Assembly: GCF_001957135.1 (NCBI RefSeq)
Contig: NZ_MPHK01000001.1
Location: 334,646 to 398,645, forward strand
DNA: 64,000 bases
Source: Shewanella sp. UCD-KL21
Lineage (GTDB): Bacteria; Pseudomonadota; Gammaproteobacteria; Enterobacterales; Shewanellaceae
Direction of reading: 5' to 3'
The notes beneath the pieces were generated by a model. That model was not told where the DNA came from. It did not search any database and worked only from the letters and a program-made list of their open reading frames with translations. Both the position numbers and the translations under genes were made by a program. Shown here piece by piece: positions 37,640-47,224 of this stretch (positions are counted from its first letter, which is position 1; every line of letters begins with the position of its first letter).

Positions 37640-38428
37640 TTACTTTTCAAGTAATGCAACAGCCCTAATAAATCCAGCTGAAGCATGTTTAATTTTGTAG
37701 GGGAAACAAGACACTAAGAAACCCGAAGCAGGTAATGACTCTAAGTTACTGAGCTTTTCTATTTGGCCATAACCAATGTCTCTACCGGCTTTATGTCCTT
37801 CCCAGATAATGGAAGCGTCACCAGATTCCTCAAAACGCTCACGGGTATATTTAAACGGTGCATCCCAACTCCAAGCGTCGGTACCCACCACTTTAATACC
37901 ACGTTCTAGTAAATACATGGTTGCTTCACGCCCCATGCCCACACCTGCATCAAGGTATTCAGGCTTACCGAATACTGAACCAGCCCTAGTGTTTATAACT
38001 ACAATATCAAGTGGTTGTAATTCATAGTTGATTCTAGCTAATTCATTTTCAACATCTTTTGCGGTCACAACATAACCATCAGGTAAATGCCTAAAATCAA
38101 GTTTTACACCTGGCTGAAAACACCATTCAAGTGGTAATTCATCAATACCATAAGCAGGTTTGCCGCCATCTGTGGTTGAGGCGTAATGCCAAGGTGCATC
38201 CATATGGGTGCCGCTATGGGTGGTAATATTTAAACGCTCTGCAGCCCATGATTCATCTCCAGGCATTTGCTCTTTCTTAAGCCCCGGGAACATGGCTTCC
38301 ATCTCTGGCCAACCCTGTTGGTGATCCATGTAATCAATATGCGGTAACAAGGGTTTAGGGTCCGAATGCGGGTTATTTTCTAAGGTTACGGATAGATCAA
38401 TAATGTTAAAATTTTTAGGATTGAACAT
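37640..38428 (-). CDS. cyclase-family (kynurenine formamidase-like) metal hydrolase
   Basis: A 262-residue member of the cyclase/KynB family, recognised by the metal-binding H-S-G-T-H-M-D-A-P-W-H near residues 70-80 and D-T-R-x-G-like I-N-T-R-A-G further on. Family members hydrolyse formamides, lactones or amides with zinc or manganese. It begins one base after the stop of the FAH-family gene, so the two are tightly linked in the operon. The substrate is unknown; a lactone or enol ester from ring cleavage would fit. Confidence 0.82.
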   Translation of the reverse strand: MFNPKNFNIIDLSVTLENNPHSDPKPLLPHIDYMDHQQGWPEMEAMFPGLKKEQMPGDESWAAERLNITTHSGTHMDAPWHYASTTDGGKPAYGIDELPLEWCFQPGVKLDFRHLPDGYVVTAKDVENELARINYELQPLDIVVINTRAGSVFGKPEYLDAGVGMGREATMYLLERGIKVVGTDAWSWDAPFKYTRERFEESGDASIIWEGHKAGRDIGYGQIEKLSNLESLPASGFLVSCFPYKIKHASAGFIRAVALLEK

Positions 38429-38429
38429 A

Positions 38430-39410
38430 TTAGTTACTCACTGTGATTCGTTGCTCTATAACACCAAAAACACTGTCGCCGTCGGCATTAACGACATTTA
38501 TAGTGACTACTTCATCTTGGCCCATAAAAGGAGTTTGAGGTTTACCGTGTTGGATCATTTCTTTAGCGCGCAATTCAGAAATACAAGCTTGCCCTACTGA
38601 TGGCTCGGCATTAGATACGGTTCCGGATCCAAATACAGAGCCTGGTTTAATCGCTCTGGTTTGCGCGACATGAGCTAATAACTCATGAAAACCAAAGTGC
38701 ATTTCTTTACCTGATGGTTGACCAAATAATGCGCCATTGCGTTTAACTTCTAATGGCAAACACACACGACCCTCTTGCCAATATTCGCCTAACTCGTCTG
38801 GAGTGATGGCAAAAGGCGCAAATGCGGTTGCACCCTTTGCCTGTACAAATCCAAAACCTGTTTTCATTTCTCGCGGCCCTAAGGCACGATAGCTAATATC
38901 ATTTAATAACACGACTAAACGGATTTGTTTTAAGGCATACTCAGCACTACTGCCTAGGGGGATATCATCAACAATCACTCCATACTCACCCTCAAAATCA
39001 ATACCGTGAGTTAAATCAGCGACACAAATATCATCTTTGCCACCAATAAAATTGTCACCAGCGCCTTGATATACCAAAGGATAAATATCAGCATCTGCAA
39101 TAGGATCAAGATGAAACGCTTGCTGCATTAAATGGCCATGATTCAAAAATAATGACCCATCTAACCACTGCCAAGTGCGAGGTAAAGGCGCAGTAAATTG
39201 ACAGCCTGAAACCGGTAACGCTTCAGCTAATAGGCCATCATTGAGTTGATTGTTTACAGTTTCAAATGCGGGATAACATTCAGCCCAATTTTCTAATGCG
39301 ATTTGCATGGTGGGCGCAATGGCTAACAAGCTAATAAATGAGCCTTGATCTTGAGATATCAATACTAATTCGCCATCAGGATGATTGGTTTTTAATGATG
39401 CTAATTTCAT
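38430..39410 (-). CDS. fumarylacetoacetate hydrolase-family protein
   Basis: A 326-residue FAH-family protein. The N-terminal domain opens M-K-L-A-S-L-K-x-x-H-P-D-G-E-L, typical of the FAH_N_2 type. The catalytic beta-roll region carries the metal-binding acids in D-F-E-G-E-Y-G and V-L-L-N-D-I-S. It cleaves C-C bonds of acyl pyruvates or decarboxylates/hydrates related oxo-acids. I start at 39410, because the longer frame lacks a ribosome site and runs into the regulator promoter. It is the first gene of the minus-strand operon and faces the LysR gene. Confidence 0.85.
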   Translation of the reverse strand: MKLASLKTNHPDGELVLISQDQGSFISLLAIAPTMQIALENWAECYPAFETVNNQLNDGLLAEALPVSGCQFTAPLPRTWQWLDGSLFLNHGHLMQQAFHLDPIADADIYPLVYQGAGDNFIGGKDDICVADLTHGIDFEGEYGVIVDDIPLGSSAEYALKQIRLVVLLNDISYRALGPREMKTGFGFVQAKGATAFAPFAITPDELGEYWQEGRVCLPLEVKRNGALFGQPSGKEMHFGFHELLAHVAQTRAIKPGSVFGSGTVSNAEPSVGQACISELRAKEMIQHGKPQTPFMGQDEVVTINVVNADGDSVFGVIEQRITVSN

Positions 39411-39576
39411 AAGCTTACAAACAATACCCAGTAATAAATGGTTAACAACTGTGTTACATACTAATACCTTGCTTGCAATCGATGAAATTGAATGTTTAGA
39501 TAGAATGCATCCACAAAACTGATAGTTGGTTTGATTTTTATTAGCGTACAAATTACATAAAAATAAGAGAATAAAA
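39411..39576. promoter_or_regulatory. divergent promoter region between the aromatic operon and its LysR regulator
   Basis: These 166 bases separate the start of the FAH-family gene from the divergent LysR gene, the normal place for LysR binding and for both promoters. I can see several T-N11-A candidates but cannot single out one site. Confidence 0.55.
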
Positions 39577-40482
39577 ATGAGATTTGAACAGTTAGATCTA
39601 AATCTGCTTGTCGCCCTTGACATATTATTAGAAGAGCAAAATATCACCCGAAGCGCAGCCAGGCTGCATCTTTCACAATCTGCGACCAGTGGTATTTTAT
39701 CCAGACTACGTGAATATTTTGAAGACGACCTGCTTGTTCAAGTCGGCAAAAAAATGCTTCCAACGCCATTTGCTTTAGAGCTTCAGGGGCCTGTCGCCGG
39801 TGTGTTAGCCACTATCCGCGGCGCAATCATCGGAAAAAAAATTAACAACCCCGAGCAAAGTAATCGTCATTTTAGGGTGATTGCGTCTGATTATGTTATA
39901 CAAGCGTTACTGGTGAAGGTGCTGCCAGAGCTTGAAAAAGTAGCGCCTAATATTACTTTTGAATTTTTATCGCCGTTTGCCCATGAGGTCAACATACTTG
40001 ATAGAGGCGGTGCAGACATGATGATTGCGCCAGAAACAGTGGTGTTAAGTCACTACTCCAGTGTGCCGGTTATCAGTGATAAATTAGTATGTGTCGCCAA
40101 TAAAGATAACCCTCTTATTGATGGTGAAATGACCATTGATAAATTTAAAACCCTAGGACATGTATCAGTGGGTTTTGCTAAGGCGAGTCACTTAAGTATC
40201 GAGCGTTGGCTAGTTGATACCATGGGGATCAGTCGTAAAGTCGAAGTGATCACCAATGACTTTTCTACCATGCTACACACTATGCTTAATTCGAATAGAA
40301 TCGCTATGCTGCCAAAGCGTTTCGTTGAGTTACACCTCAATAATCCTATGCTACAGGTGGTTGGCATGCCTTTTGAGGCACCGACAATGAAAATGTCGAT
40401 GATGTGGCATACAACCTTAGATAATGACCCCATGCATCGCTGGTTGCGAGATAAAATCATCGCAAGTGCTAAAGCTTTATAA
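39577..40482 (+). CDS. LysR-family regulator of the aromatic operon
   Basis: A 301-residue LysR-type regulator with N-terminal winged helix (L-D-L-N-L-L-V-A-L-D, S-Q-S-A-T-S-G recognition helix) and periplasmic-binding-protein-like effector domain. The N-terminus resembles the NodD/LinR-like branch, often linked to aromatic inducers. It is divergent from the FAH-to-monooxygenase operon, which is therefore the likely target. The inducer is unknown. Confidence 0.85.
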   Translation: MRFEQLDLNLLVALDILLEEQNITRSAARLHLSQSATSGILSRLREYFEDDLLVQVGKKMLPTPFALELQGPVAGVLATIRGAIIGKKINNPEQSNRHFRVIASDYVIQALLVKVLPELEKVAPNITFEFLSPFAHEVNILDRGGADMMIAPETVVLSHYSSVPVISDKLVCVANKDNPLIDGEMTIDKFKTLGHVSVGFAKASHLSIERWLVDTMGISRKVEVITNDFSTMLHTMLNSNRIAMLPKRFVELHLNNPMLQVVGMPFEAPTMKMSMMWHTTLDNDPMHRWLRDKIIASAKAL

Positions 40483-40535
40483 GTCATTTTCAAATATAGC
40501 GCTAACAATCGATCATAAAACAAGCCCATAAAAAA

Positions 40536-40561
40536 AGCCCATTAATACAAGATAATGGGCT
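40536..40561. terminator. bidirectional terminator between LysR and MBL-fold genes
   Basis: Perfect nine-base arms at 40536-40544 and 40553-40561 have an A-run on the left and TTATT on the right, between two convergent genes. Confidence 0.75.
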
Positions 40562-40603
40562 TTATTATTAATCAATAACAGTGCTTTTACGCGCTAATAT
40601 TTA

Positions 40604-41605
40604 CTATTTTCTAATCAGTTCAAATCTATCTAAGTCATTGGCTAAGGTCGTATCACCTTTATATTCTGCAGTCACTTGCGTTTTATAAAACTCAACCTCT
40701 TCTGGCGTGTTTAAACCTGGCGCCATATGGGTAATAACCAGCTTTTTAACGTTAGCCGCGGCCGCTAATTCGCCCACTTGAACAGGTGCTAAGTGATGCT
40801 TAGATAAATGACGATGAATGCCTTTAAATCGTTTCTCTGGCATGCGAGGGTTCGCTAATTTAATTTTATTGACTGTATGATCAATATCCATCATTTCACT
40901 GATCAGTAAATCTACCCCTTGGGATAATTGTTCAACCGCTTTGCTTGGACCAGTATCACCGGTAAAGACTACGGTATAATCTTCAAGTTCGAACTTAAAT
41001 GAAAGTGCTTGGAATTTTTTCCATTCAGGGCTATTTTCAGGCCAACTGAAATGGGTATTTCTAATAGCTGAAAAAGTAAAATCTTCAAGCTTGAGTGTCG
41101 TACCATCTGCTACTTCAACCACTTTAACGTTGGTATTGGCAGGGTTGGGAATTTGCCCCGGTACGCCGTAGTTTCCTGCTGCGCCATAATTCATGAAAGA
41201 AAATATACCGTCAACGGTTTCCTTAATACCCGGTGGGCCATAAACAACCAGCTCATTTTGTGCACTTGTCTGCCAGCGTAGACTTAAAATCGCAGGTAAA
41301 CCACCTGTATGGTCAAAGTGTAAATGGCTAATAAAAACAGCTTTTACATTTTTAATATCTAATCCAGCTTTTGCTAACTGACCTGCGGTACCATCTCCAG
41401 CATCAACAACATAAGTATTGCCATTAACAAGTAATGCATTTGCAGGTTGTGAATGAGTCGCATCAGGAATGGGTCCAGCCATAGTCCCCAGTGTTATCCA
41501 TTCATTATTTGCCGCATTGGCGCTGTTTGAAGTCAGTGTAATGGAAGACAGAGCTAAACTGCTCAAAAGTAACATGGATTTGCTTATTGATTTAAAATTC
41601 ATCAT
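40604..41605 (-). CDS. secreted metallo-beta-lactamase-fold hydrolase
   Basis: About 333 residues with a signal peptide (cleavage after N-A-N-A-A near residue 30) and an MBL domain with H-L-H-F-D-H-T-G-G zinc-binding motif near residue 95, a later G-D-T-G-P and a C-terminal H. I start at ATG 41605 with AGGGAT upstream. MBL enzymes of this type hydrolyse lactones, esters or phosphodiesters; periplasmic location and closeness to the TonB receptor suggest processing of an imported aromatic compound. The substrate is unknown. Confidence 0.82.
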   Translation of the reverse strand: MMNFKSISKSMLLLSSLALSSITLTSNSANAANNEWITLGTMAGPIPDATHSQPANALLVNGNTYVVDAGDGTAGQLAKAGLDIKNVKAVFISHLHFDHTGGLPAILSLRWQTSAQNELVVYGPPGIKETVDGIFSFMNYGAAGNYGVPGQIPNPANTNVKVVEVADGTTLKLEDFTFSAIRNTHFSWPENSPEWKKFQALSFKFELEDYTVVFTGDTGPSKAVEQLSQGVDLLISEMMDIDHTVNKIKLANPRMPEKRFKGIHRHLSKHHLAPVQVGELAAAANVKKLVITHMAPGLNTPEEVEFYKTQVTAEYKGDTTLANDLDRFELIRK

Positions 41606-41730
41606 CAAAATATCCCTTATCGTTATTGTGATTAAACGCCTATAAAAGATGTGCTTTAAAGTCTGATATAGGCATTGTGTAAAAGTAAAAATTAAGCCAC
41701 CGAGTATTTAGGTGGCTTAATCATCATCAG

Positions 41731-44238
41731 TTAAAAGTTGTAATTTAGTCGAACACCAAAGGTTCTTGGTTGCTCGTAAGTCGCTGTCATTAAGTTACTA
41801 CCATTTGCAAACAATTGTGACGTTGCTTTAATTTCTTCATCAGAAATGTTTCTTGCATAAGCGAGCAATGACCAATCAGCATCAGGTGAAAGTAACTGCA
41901 ACGTACTGTCAAATGTGGTTACTGCTTCAGCACGTTGATGTGGTAGGAAGTCAAAACCAATCCAACGTTCATCACGGTAACGTGCATCAACTGACCACAT
42001 TAATGCGTAGCCATTGTTGAATTCGAAAGTTTTTTCTACACCAATGTTAGCTGTATATTTAGGTGAGTTACGGCCTTCTTTGCCGCCACAATCAACTAAA
42101 TAAAGTGGCTCACCGTCATCATTCATTGAGACAACACTAGTGTCACAGCCGGTGACAACCTGTACCGCTTCATCAGGTGTTTTTTGCAGGTAGCTAAACT
42201 CTTCAATTGTATTATCAAGATATTGAAGGTTCGCTGTTAACCTTAAGGTAGGAGCAACTTGGTACAAGGCATCAATTTCTAAACCTTTGATATCAGACTT
42301 ACCGATGTTTTCAGTAAAAAATGCTGAATTACCGCGGCCATCGATACCAAAGTGACTTGCTTGCTGATCTTGATAATCCCAGTAAAACGCTTCAAAATTC
42401 AACTGTAAAGTATTGTTAAGAAATCTGTTTTTAGAACCCAATGTTAAGGCATCAATATATTCAGGCTGAAACTCTTCTTGCCCTGTCGTTGGGCTAAAGC
42501 CACCCGAACGATAACCGGTTTCATAACTTGCATATAGTAAGTTTGCATCAGCAACATCATACTCTATAGCCGCTCTATAGGTTATTTCATCATTTTTTTG
42601 CTCACGATCCACAACCGTAGGATTAATAAACAACAAGTTAGAGGTTAATGTTGCAGGTGCACCTGGGAATAATGGCACTTGACCATATGGTACAGGTCCC
42701 GTTCCAATACCTGGCTCACCAGCTGGTAAATCTGCTGGATCCATTGCTGCAAGTGTTTCTTCTACTGTGGTTCCAACTGGAATGACTGGTGCGCCCTCAC
42801 AATTAGGAATTTCTGGTCCACCAGGATAAGCAGGTAAATCACGAATACAAAGGTTTAAAAATACATTTGCTTGACCTTGGAATTCTTTTTTATCATTCGT
42901 CCAACGTAAACCACCCACTAAACGTAAATCGTCACTGATGTGGTATTTAGCTTGAGTAAACAGTGCGGTTGACTCAGTACTTGAATTATCAATTTGCTGA
43001 GTTGACTGCAAACTATATTGGTTAAATGACGCTAGGCCTTCGACTTTCTCATCGAAATAAAATGCACCAAATATCCAATCAACTGGGCCAGTCGAGGTTG
43101 AAAGTCGTGCTTCAACACTTGATTGAGAATGGTTTTCTTGGTTGATTGCCGCTTGGAAACCCGGGTTGTTAAATAAGAAATCGACTTCATTTTCACGGTA
43201 AGCCGGAATAACAACCAAATCACCAAAAGGTAAAGCCACGTTTAGCTCAGCTGACACCCCTTTAAAGACATTGTCGATATAAGGTTCTAGCATGGGTGTA
43301 ATTTGAGTAAAAGCAGGTGTTGTATTTAAAGAGGTATAATAATTGACTGCGGCATCAGTAAACGGACCAGTATGGGCCGCAGATACATTGTCAGGTGCAG
43401 GGTTAAAATTATAACCAATGATATTATTTGGGTTGCCGTTGTCACCTTGTAAAGGGAAACCATAATTACCTAAAAAGCTAGGTGCATTACCGTTACCTTT
43501 GACGGTGGAATAATCACCTGCAATGCGAAGATTTACGTTTTCAGATAACTCGCCGTAAAATTGTGCTCTAAAAGCAGTATCGTCTGTGGCTGCCGTGCCA
43601 TCATCGTTATAGCCGTCATTTTTAGTTTTACCAATAACAAGTCGAGTCGCCCAATCATCCCCTAGAGGAATATTGATGGCAGCTGAACCTTCCAAATTAC
43701 CAAAGTTACCAACACTGGCAGTCACCTTCCCGAAGGTTTCACCCAACTCTGGTTTTTTTGAAATAACGTTAATTGCACCTGCTGTTGCATTACGTCCATA
43801 CAAAGTACCCTGTGGGCCTTTTAGTACTTCAATACGTTCAACATCAAGAAAAGATGCAGATGTAGACGTTGGACGTCCTAAAAATACACCATCAACGTTA
43901 AATGCTAACGCAGAATCTGTGTAAGCGTTTACGGCGAAGTTACCCACACCGCGTACAAAGAACACATTGTTTGAACCGCCACCAGAAACAACAGTTAACG
44001 CGGGTGATATTTTATTCAGGCCATTAGCGTTTGTTACCCCAAAACGTGCTAATTCTTCACCTGTTGCAGCATCAATTGGCACAGCTACATCTTGTAATGA
44101 CTCAGTTTTTCGTTGTGCTGTTACAGTAATCTGCTCGATACCGGTCGTGTCAACAACATCTTCTAAAGTTTGAGCATTGACTAAAAGCGGTGTAACACAG
44201 GCCGTCAACACGCAAAATTGCAGTGATTTTTTTTCCAT
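41731..44238 (-). CDS. TonB-dependent outer-membrane receptor
   Basis: An 835-residue outer-membrane transporter with signal peptide, a TonB-box-like segment (I-E-Q-I-T-V-T-A near residue 35), plug domain (about 45-160, with V-E-R-I-E-V-L-K-G-P-Q-G-T-L-Y-G-R-N) and a beta barrel ending in a terminal Phe. It is of the FecA/CirA-like type common in marine and sphingomonad bacteria. Lying between an MBL-fold hydrolase and an MFS transporter within aromatic catabolism, it probably takes up a bulky aromatic, as DdvT does for a lignin biphenyl in Sphingobium; substrate inferred only. Confidence 0.88.
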   Translation of the reverse strand: MEKKSLQFCVLTACVTPLLVNAQTLEDVVDTTGIEQITVTAQRKTESLQDVAVPIDAATGEELARFGVTNANGLNKISPALTVVSGGGSNNVFFVRGVGNFAVNAYTDSALAFNVDGVFLGRPTSTSASFLDVERIEVLKGPQGTLYGRNATAGAINVISKKPELGETFGKVTASVGNFGNLEGSAAINIPLGDDWATRLVIGKTKNDGYNDDGTAATDDTAFRAQFYGELSENVNLRIAGDYSTVKGNGNAPSFLGNYGFPLQGDNGNPNNIIGYNFNPAPDNVSAAHTGPFTDAAVNYYTSLNTTPAFTQITPMLEPYIDNVFKGVSAELNVALPFGDLVVIPAYRENEVDFLFNNPGFQAAINQENHSQSSVEARLSTSTGPVDWIFGAFYFDEKVEGLASFNQYSLQSTQQIDNSSTESTALFTQAKYHISDDLRLVGGLRWTNDKKEFQGQANVFLNLCIRDLPAYPGGPEIPNCEGAPVIPVGTTVEETLAAMDPADLPAGEPGIGTGPVPYGQVPLFPGAPATLTSNLLFINPTVVDREQKNDEITYRAAIEYDVADANLLYASYETGYRSGGFSPTTGQEEFQPEYIDALTLGSKNRFLNNTLQLNFEAFYWDYQDQQASHFGIDGRGNSAFFTENIGKSDIKGLEIDALYQVAPTLRLTANLQYLDNTIEEFSYLQKTPDEAVQVVTGCDTSVVSMNDDGEPLYLVDCGGKEGRNSPKYTANIGVEKTFEFNNGYALMWSVDARYRDERWIGFDFLPHQRAEAVTTFDSTLQLLSPDADWSLLAYARNISDEEIKATSQLFANGSNLMTATYEQPRTFGVRLNYNF

Positions 44239-45080
44239 GTTCTTCCCTTATTATTATGTATTCAAATCAAACGGCCTAAGCCAGCTAAAAAAGTAGCTAA
44301 GACCTCTTTAAATAGTTGCGAACTACTTCCCCAAAAGTGTTTGGTTATTTCAAATAATGAAGTAACAACTACGCAACAAATCTACTGTAGCGCATCTAAA
44401 TCTATCGAGTTAATTGATTTTTTAGATGCCAGCTAGCTGTTTTGTAAATACTTAAGCCGTGTATTTTGCAATGCCTTGTGACAATGTCAAGTATGAAGTT
44501 AATAAGTAGAGAATAAGTTTGAATAGATAACTTTGAGAGACAACAACGACTTATAGTGATGCTGCAAGTGCCAGAAAATAAGGAGTTTTTACTCTAAACT
44601 ATTGAAGGTTTATAAACGAGAGTTTTGTAAAAAACCAAACTGAATTGAAAAACAATATTGGCAACAAAGCTAAAAAGCGACATAAGCGCTACTAATGTAG
44701 ACCATCAGATTAAGTGATATTTACTATCGGAATAATCAATTTTCACAATAAGTGGAAGTGTTACATTCTTATAACATCGTTAAGGGGGCTTATGGCAGTT
44801 CTGAGAATGGGGTTAGTTATTGACGAAGCTGTTTAAGCTGGCATTAAAGCAAGTTTTAAAACAGCCATATCTGTTAATCGTAACGAAACTATTAGTATCG
44901 TTACCCTGGTACTAACCATTAAATAAGAGACCTTGGTTTTGGGGATCAATGTCTTTTAGTCACAATACATCAAACACCTACTCTGCCTTTATTGCATTAA
45001 TCCACAACATTAACGCAACTGTAATAACCATCACCTTAGGGGCAAGATAATGGTGATCATAAAAATAATAAGGACAACAC
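44239..45080. other. long divergent intergenic region
   Basis: About 840 AT-rich bases between the TonB receptor and the MFS transporter, which are divergently transcribed. Both promoters should lie here. No gene is supported; near 45027-45055 a short ATCACC/GGTGAT inverted repeat precedes the transporter start. Confidence 0.45.
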
Positions 45081-46292
45081 ATGCAAGCAAATTCAACAGC
45101 AATTAGTCAGACAGCATCAACCAAGCACGGGATCATTTTGATCCTTGCAGCCGTGATGCCTGCCATGGCAATTATATCTTTAGTGCCTGTTTTACCGTTA
45201 TTAATGGCGGAGTTTTCAATGGTGGAGGGTTATGAAGTATTAGTGCCAATCGCCATGACCATCCCAGCCTTGTGTGTTGCTATATTTTCGCCATTAGCGG
45301 GATGGATATCTGACAAGGTCGGCCGCAAACCGGTATTATTTTATGCGTTAATCGCTTATAGCTTTATTGGAGTATTACCCTATTTTTTAACTGATTTATT
45401 TCATATTATATTTGCCCGTATTGCGCTAGGGATAGCAGAAGCGGCAATTATGACTGTGGCAACCGCCTTAATTGCTGACTATTTTCAAGGTAAAAAACGT
45501 GAACGCTGGGTTGCTATTCAAGTCGCTAGCGTCAGTTTAAGTGCCATTGTATTGATTGCCATTGGCGGTATTTTGGGTGAAACCTTAGGCTCTCGTGGCC
45601 CTTTTCTATTATATGTACTTGCCATTCCAGTGGCATATTTTGTCGCAACGACCTTATTTGAACCTAGCTATCATAGTGATACCAGTATCCCAGATTTACA
45701 TACATTCCCGCTGCTACGTATTCTACCGTTATTACTAACCACCTTATTTGTGGGCATAATTTTTTATTCGATGATCGTTAAACTCGGGGCAATTTTAGCG
45801 TTAACTAGCGAAGTCACCCCTGCACAAATTGGTTTGATTGGTGCTGCGGCCAATGTGGGCGTCGCCCTTGGATCGTTACTCTTTAATAAATTAAAGCAGC
45901 ACTCCGGCCCACTATTAACCGTTATCGGCTTATCACTCAGCACCCTTGGTTACTTTGGCGCATCTCAAACAATATCACTGACTGTGACATCAATATCGGC
46001 ATTCATCGCTTGTTTAGGCTTTGGCATATTACTGCCAACCATGTTGACTTGGGTGTTACAACTTCTGCCTCCTAAAGTACGTGGTAAGGGTACAGGGCTT
46101 TGGACCGGCGTGTTCTTTTTAGGTCAATTCGCCGCACCGATTATCATTACAGTGCTGCAAAATGCACTGTCAGGCCTTGCAAGCGTGCTGTTACTTTTAG
46201 CTGTTTTGTGTTTCAGCGGTGTATTACTCGCACTAATTAAAATGCGTGGTGCTAAGAGTTTGGCCACACAAAATACTAAAGCAACAGGCTAA
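45081..46292 (+). CDS. MFS transporter
   Basis: A 403-residue major facilitator protein with twelve hydrophobic helices and the signature between helices 2 and 3 (G-W-I-S-D-K-V-G-R-K-P near residue 75). The surroundings suggest inner-membrane uptake or export of an aromatic acid, but it is not clearly of the AAHS aromatic-acid type. A strong terminator follows directly. Confidence 0.82.
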   Translation: MQANSTAISQTASTKHGIILILAAVMPAMAIISLVPVLPLLMAEFSMVEGYEVLVPIAMTIPALCVAIFSPLAGWISDKVGRKPVLFYALIAYSFIGVLPYFLTDLFHIIFARIALGIAEAAIMTVATALIADYFQGKKRERWVAIQVASVSLSAIVLIAIGGILGETLGSRGPFLLYVLAIPVAYFVATTLFEPSYHSDTSIPDLHTFPLLRILPLLLTTLFVGIIFYSMIVKLGAILALTSEVTPAQIGLIGAAANVGVALGSLLFNKLKQHSGPLLTVIGLSLSTLGYFGASQTISLTVTSISAFIACLGFGILLPTMLTWVLQLLPPKVRGKGTGLWTGVFFLGQFAAPIIITVLQNALSGLASVLLLLAVLCFSGVLLALIKMRGAKSLATQNTKATG

Positions 46293-46309
46293 CGCTAATT
46301 AAAAATAAT

Positions 46310-46334
46310 ATGGCCCATTACGGGCCATTTTTTT
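46310..46334 (+). terminator. Rho-independent terminator of the MFS gene
   Basis: A GC-rich hairpin with arms at 46310-46316 and 46322-46328 is followed by a run of seven T, 18 bases after the MFS stop codon. Confidence 0.88.
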
Positions 46335-46343
46335 GTTTGAAAC

Positions 46344-46445
46344 TTATTTCGACCAAGCTTTAGCGTCTGATTTAAGTTTTGTAATCATACCAATCACAGT
46401 AAATAAGTGCGCAAAGTGGCCTATAAAAAACGCCACTAACAGGTG
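46344..46445 (-). pseudogene. C-terminal fragment of a membrane protein gene
   Basis: Read on the minus strand, this stretch encodes about 34 residues (H-L-L-V-A-F-F-I-G-H-F-A-H-L-F-T-V-I-G-M-I-T-K then a basic tail ending S-K) before a stop. It looks like the last transmembrane helix and cytoplasmic tail of a small membrane protein. A stop in the same frame lies just upstream and there is no start codon, so it seems to be the remnant of a lost gene. The family is not identified. Confidence 0.5.
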
Positions 46446-46506
46446 TTTTCACCCGCTAGAATGTGCAGTTATTCATGCTGATTGGTATCACTAAGGAGTA
46501 ATCAAT

Positions 46507-47208
46507 ATGGCTGGATTTGATAAAGTCATCAGCAGTTATCAACAAGCATTAGACGGCCTAGAAGATGGCATGACCGTGTTAGCAGGTGGATTTGGCCTAT
46601 GCGGTATTCCAGAAAATCTCATCAATGAAATCAAACGAAAACAGACGACTAACTTAACCATAGTGTCGAACAATTGTGGGGTTGATGACTTTGGCTTAGG
46701 GCTGTTACTGCAAAATAAACAAATCAAAAAAATGATCTCATCCTATGTCGGTGAAAACGCCTTATTTGAACAGCAACTATTAAGTGGCGAACTTGAAGTT
46801 GAACTGACTCCACAAGGTACCTTAGCGGAAAAACTGCGCGCCGGTGGTGCTGGTATTCCTGGCTTTTATACTGCTACAGGTGTCGGCACCTTAATAGCAG
46901 AAGGCAAAGAAGTGAAACAGTTTGATGGCCGTGAATACATACTAGAAAAAGCCATTAAAGGTGATTTTGCCATCGTTAAAGCATGGAAAGCAGACCGATA
47001 CGGCAATGTGGTTTATCGCCACACAGCGCAAAACTTTAATCCATTAGTGGCTACCGCAGGCAAGATCACCGTGGTTGAAGTAGAAGAACTGGTTGAAGTG
47101 GGTGAGCTTGAACCGACGCAAATTCATACCCCCGGCATTTATGTTGACAGGGTTATTGTGGGTCAATTTGAAAAACGCATCGAACAAGCCACCGTCAGCG
47201 GTAACTAA
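46507..47208 (+). CDS. scoA: 3-oxoacid CoA-transferase subunit A
   Basis: The alpha subunit of succinyl-CoA:3-ketoacid CoA-transferase. At 233 residues it shows the family glycine motif G-G-F-G-L-C-G-I-P near 27-35, [10 protein letters not shown] and G-A-G-I-P-G-F-Y, closely like ScoA of Helicobacter and LpsI of Xanthomonas. The B subunit follows 16 bp downstream. It transfers CoA from succinyl-CoA to acetoacetate or another 3-oxoacid; use with 3-oxoadipate cannot be excluded. Confidence 0.9.
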   Translation: MAGFDKVISSYQQALDGLEDGMTVLAGGFGLCGIPENLINEIKRKQTTNLTIVSNNCGVDDFGLGLLLQNKQIKKMISSYVGENALFEQQLLSGELEVELTPQGTLAEKLRAGGAGIPGFYTATGVGTLIAEGKEVKQFDGREYILEKAIKGDFAIVKAWKADRYGNVVYRHTAQNFNPLVATAGKITVVEVEELVEVGELEPTQIHTPGIYVDRVIVGQFEKRIEQATVSGN

Positions 47209-47224
47209 TAGAAGGTAAAACACT

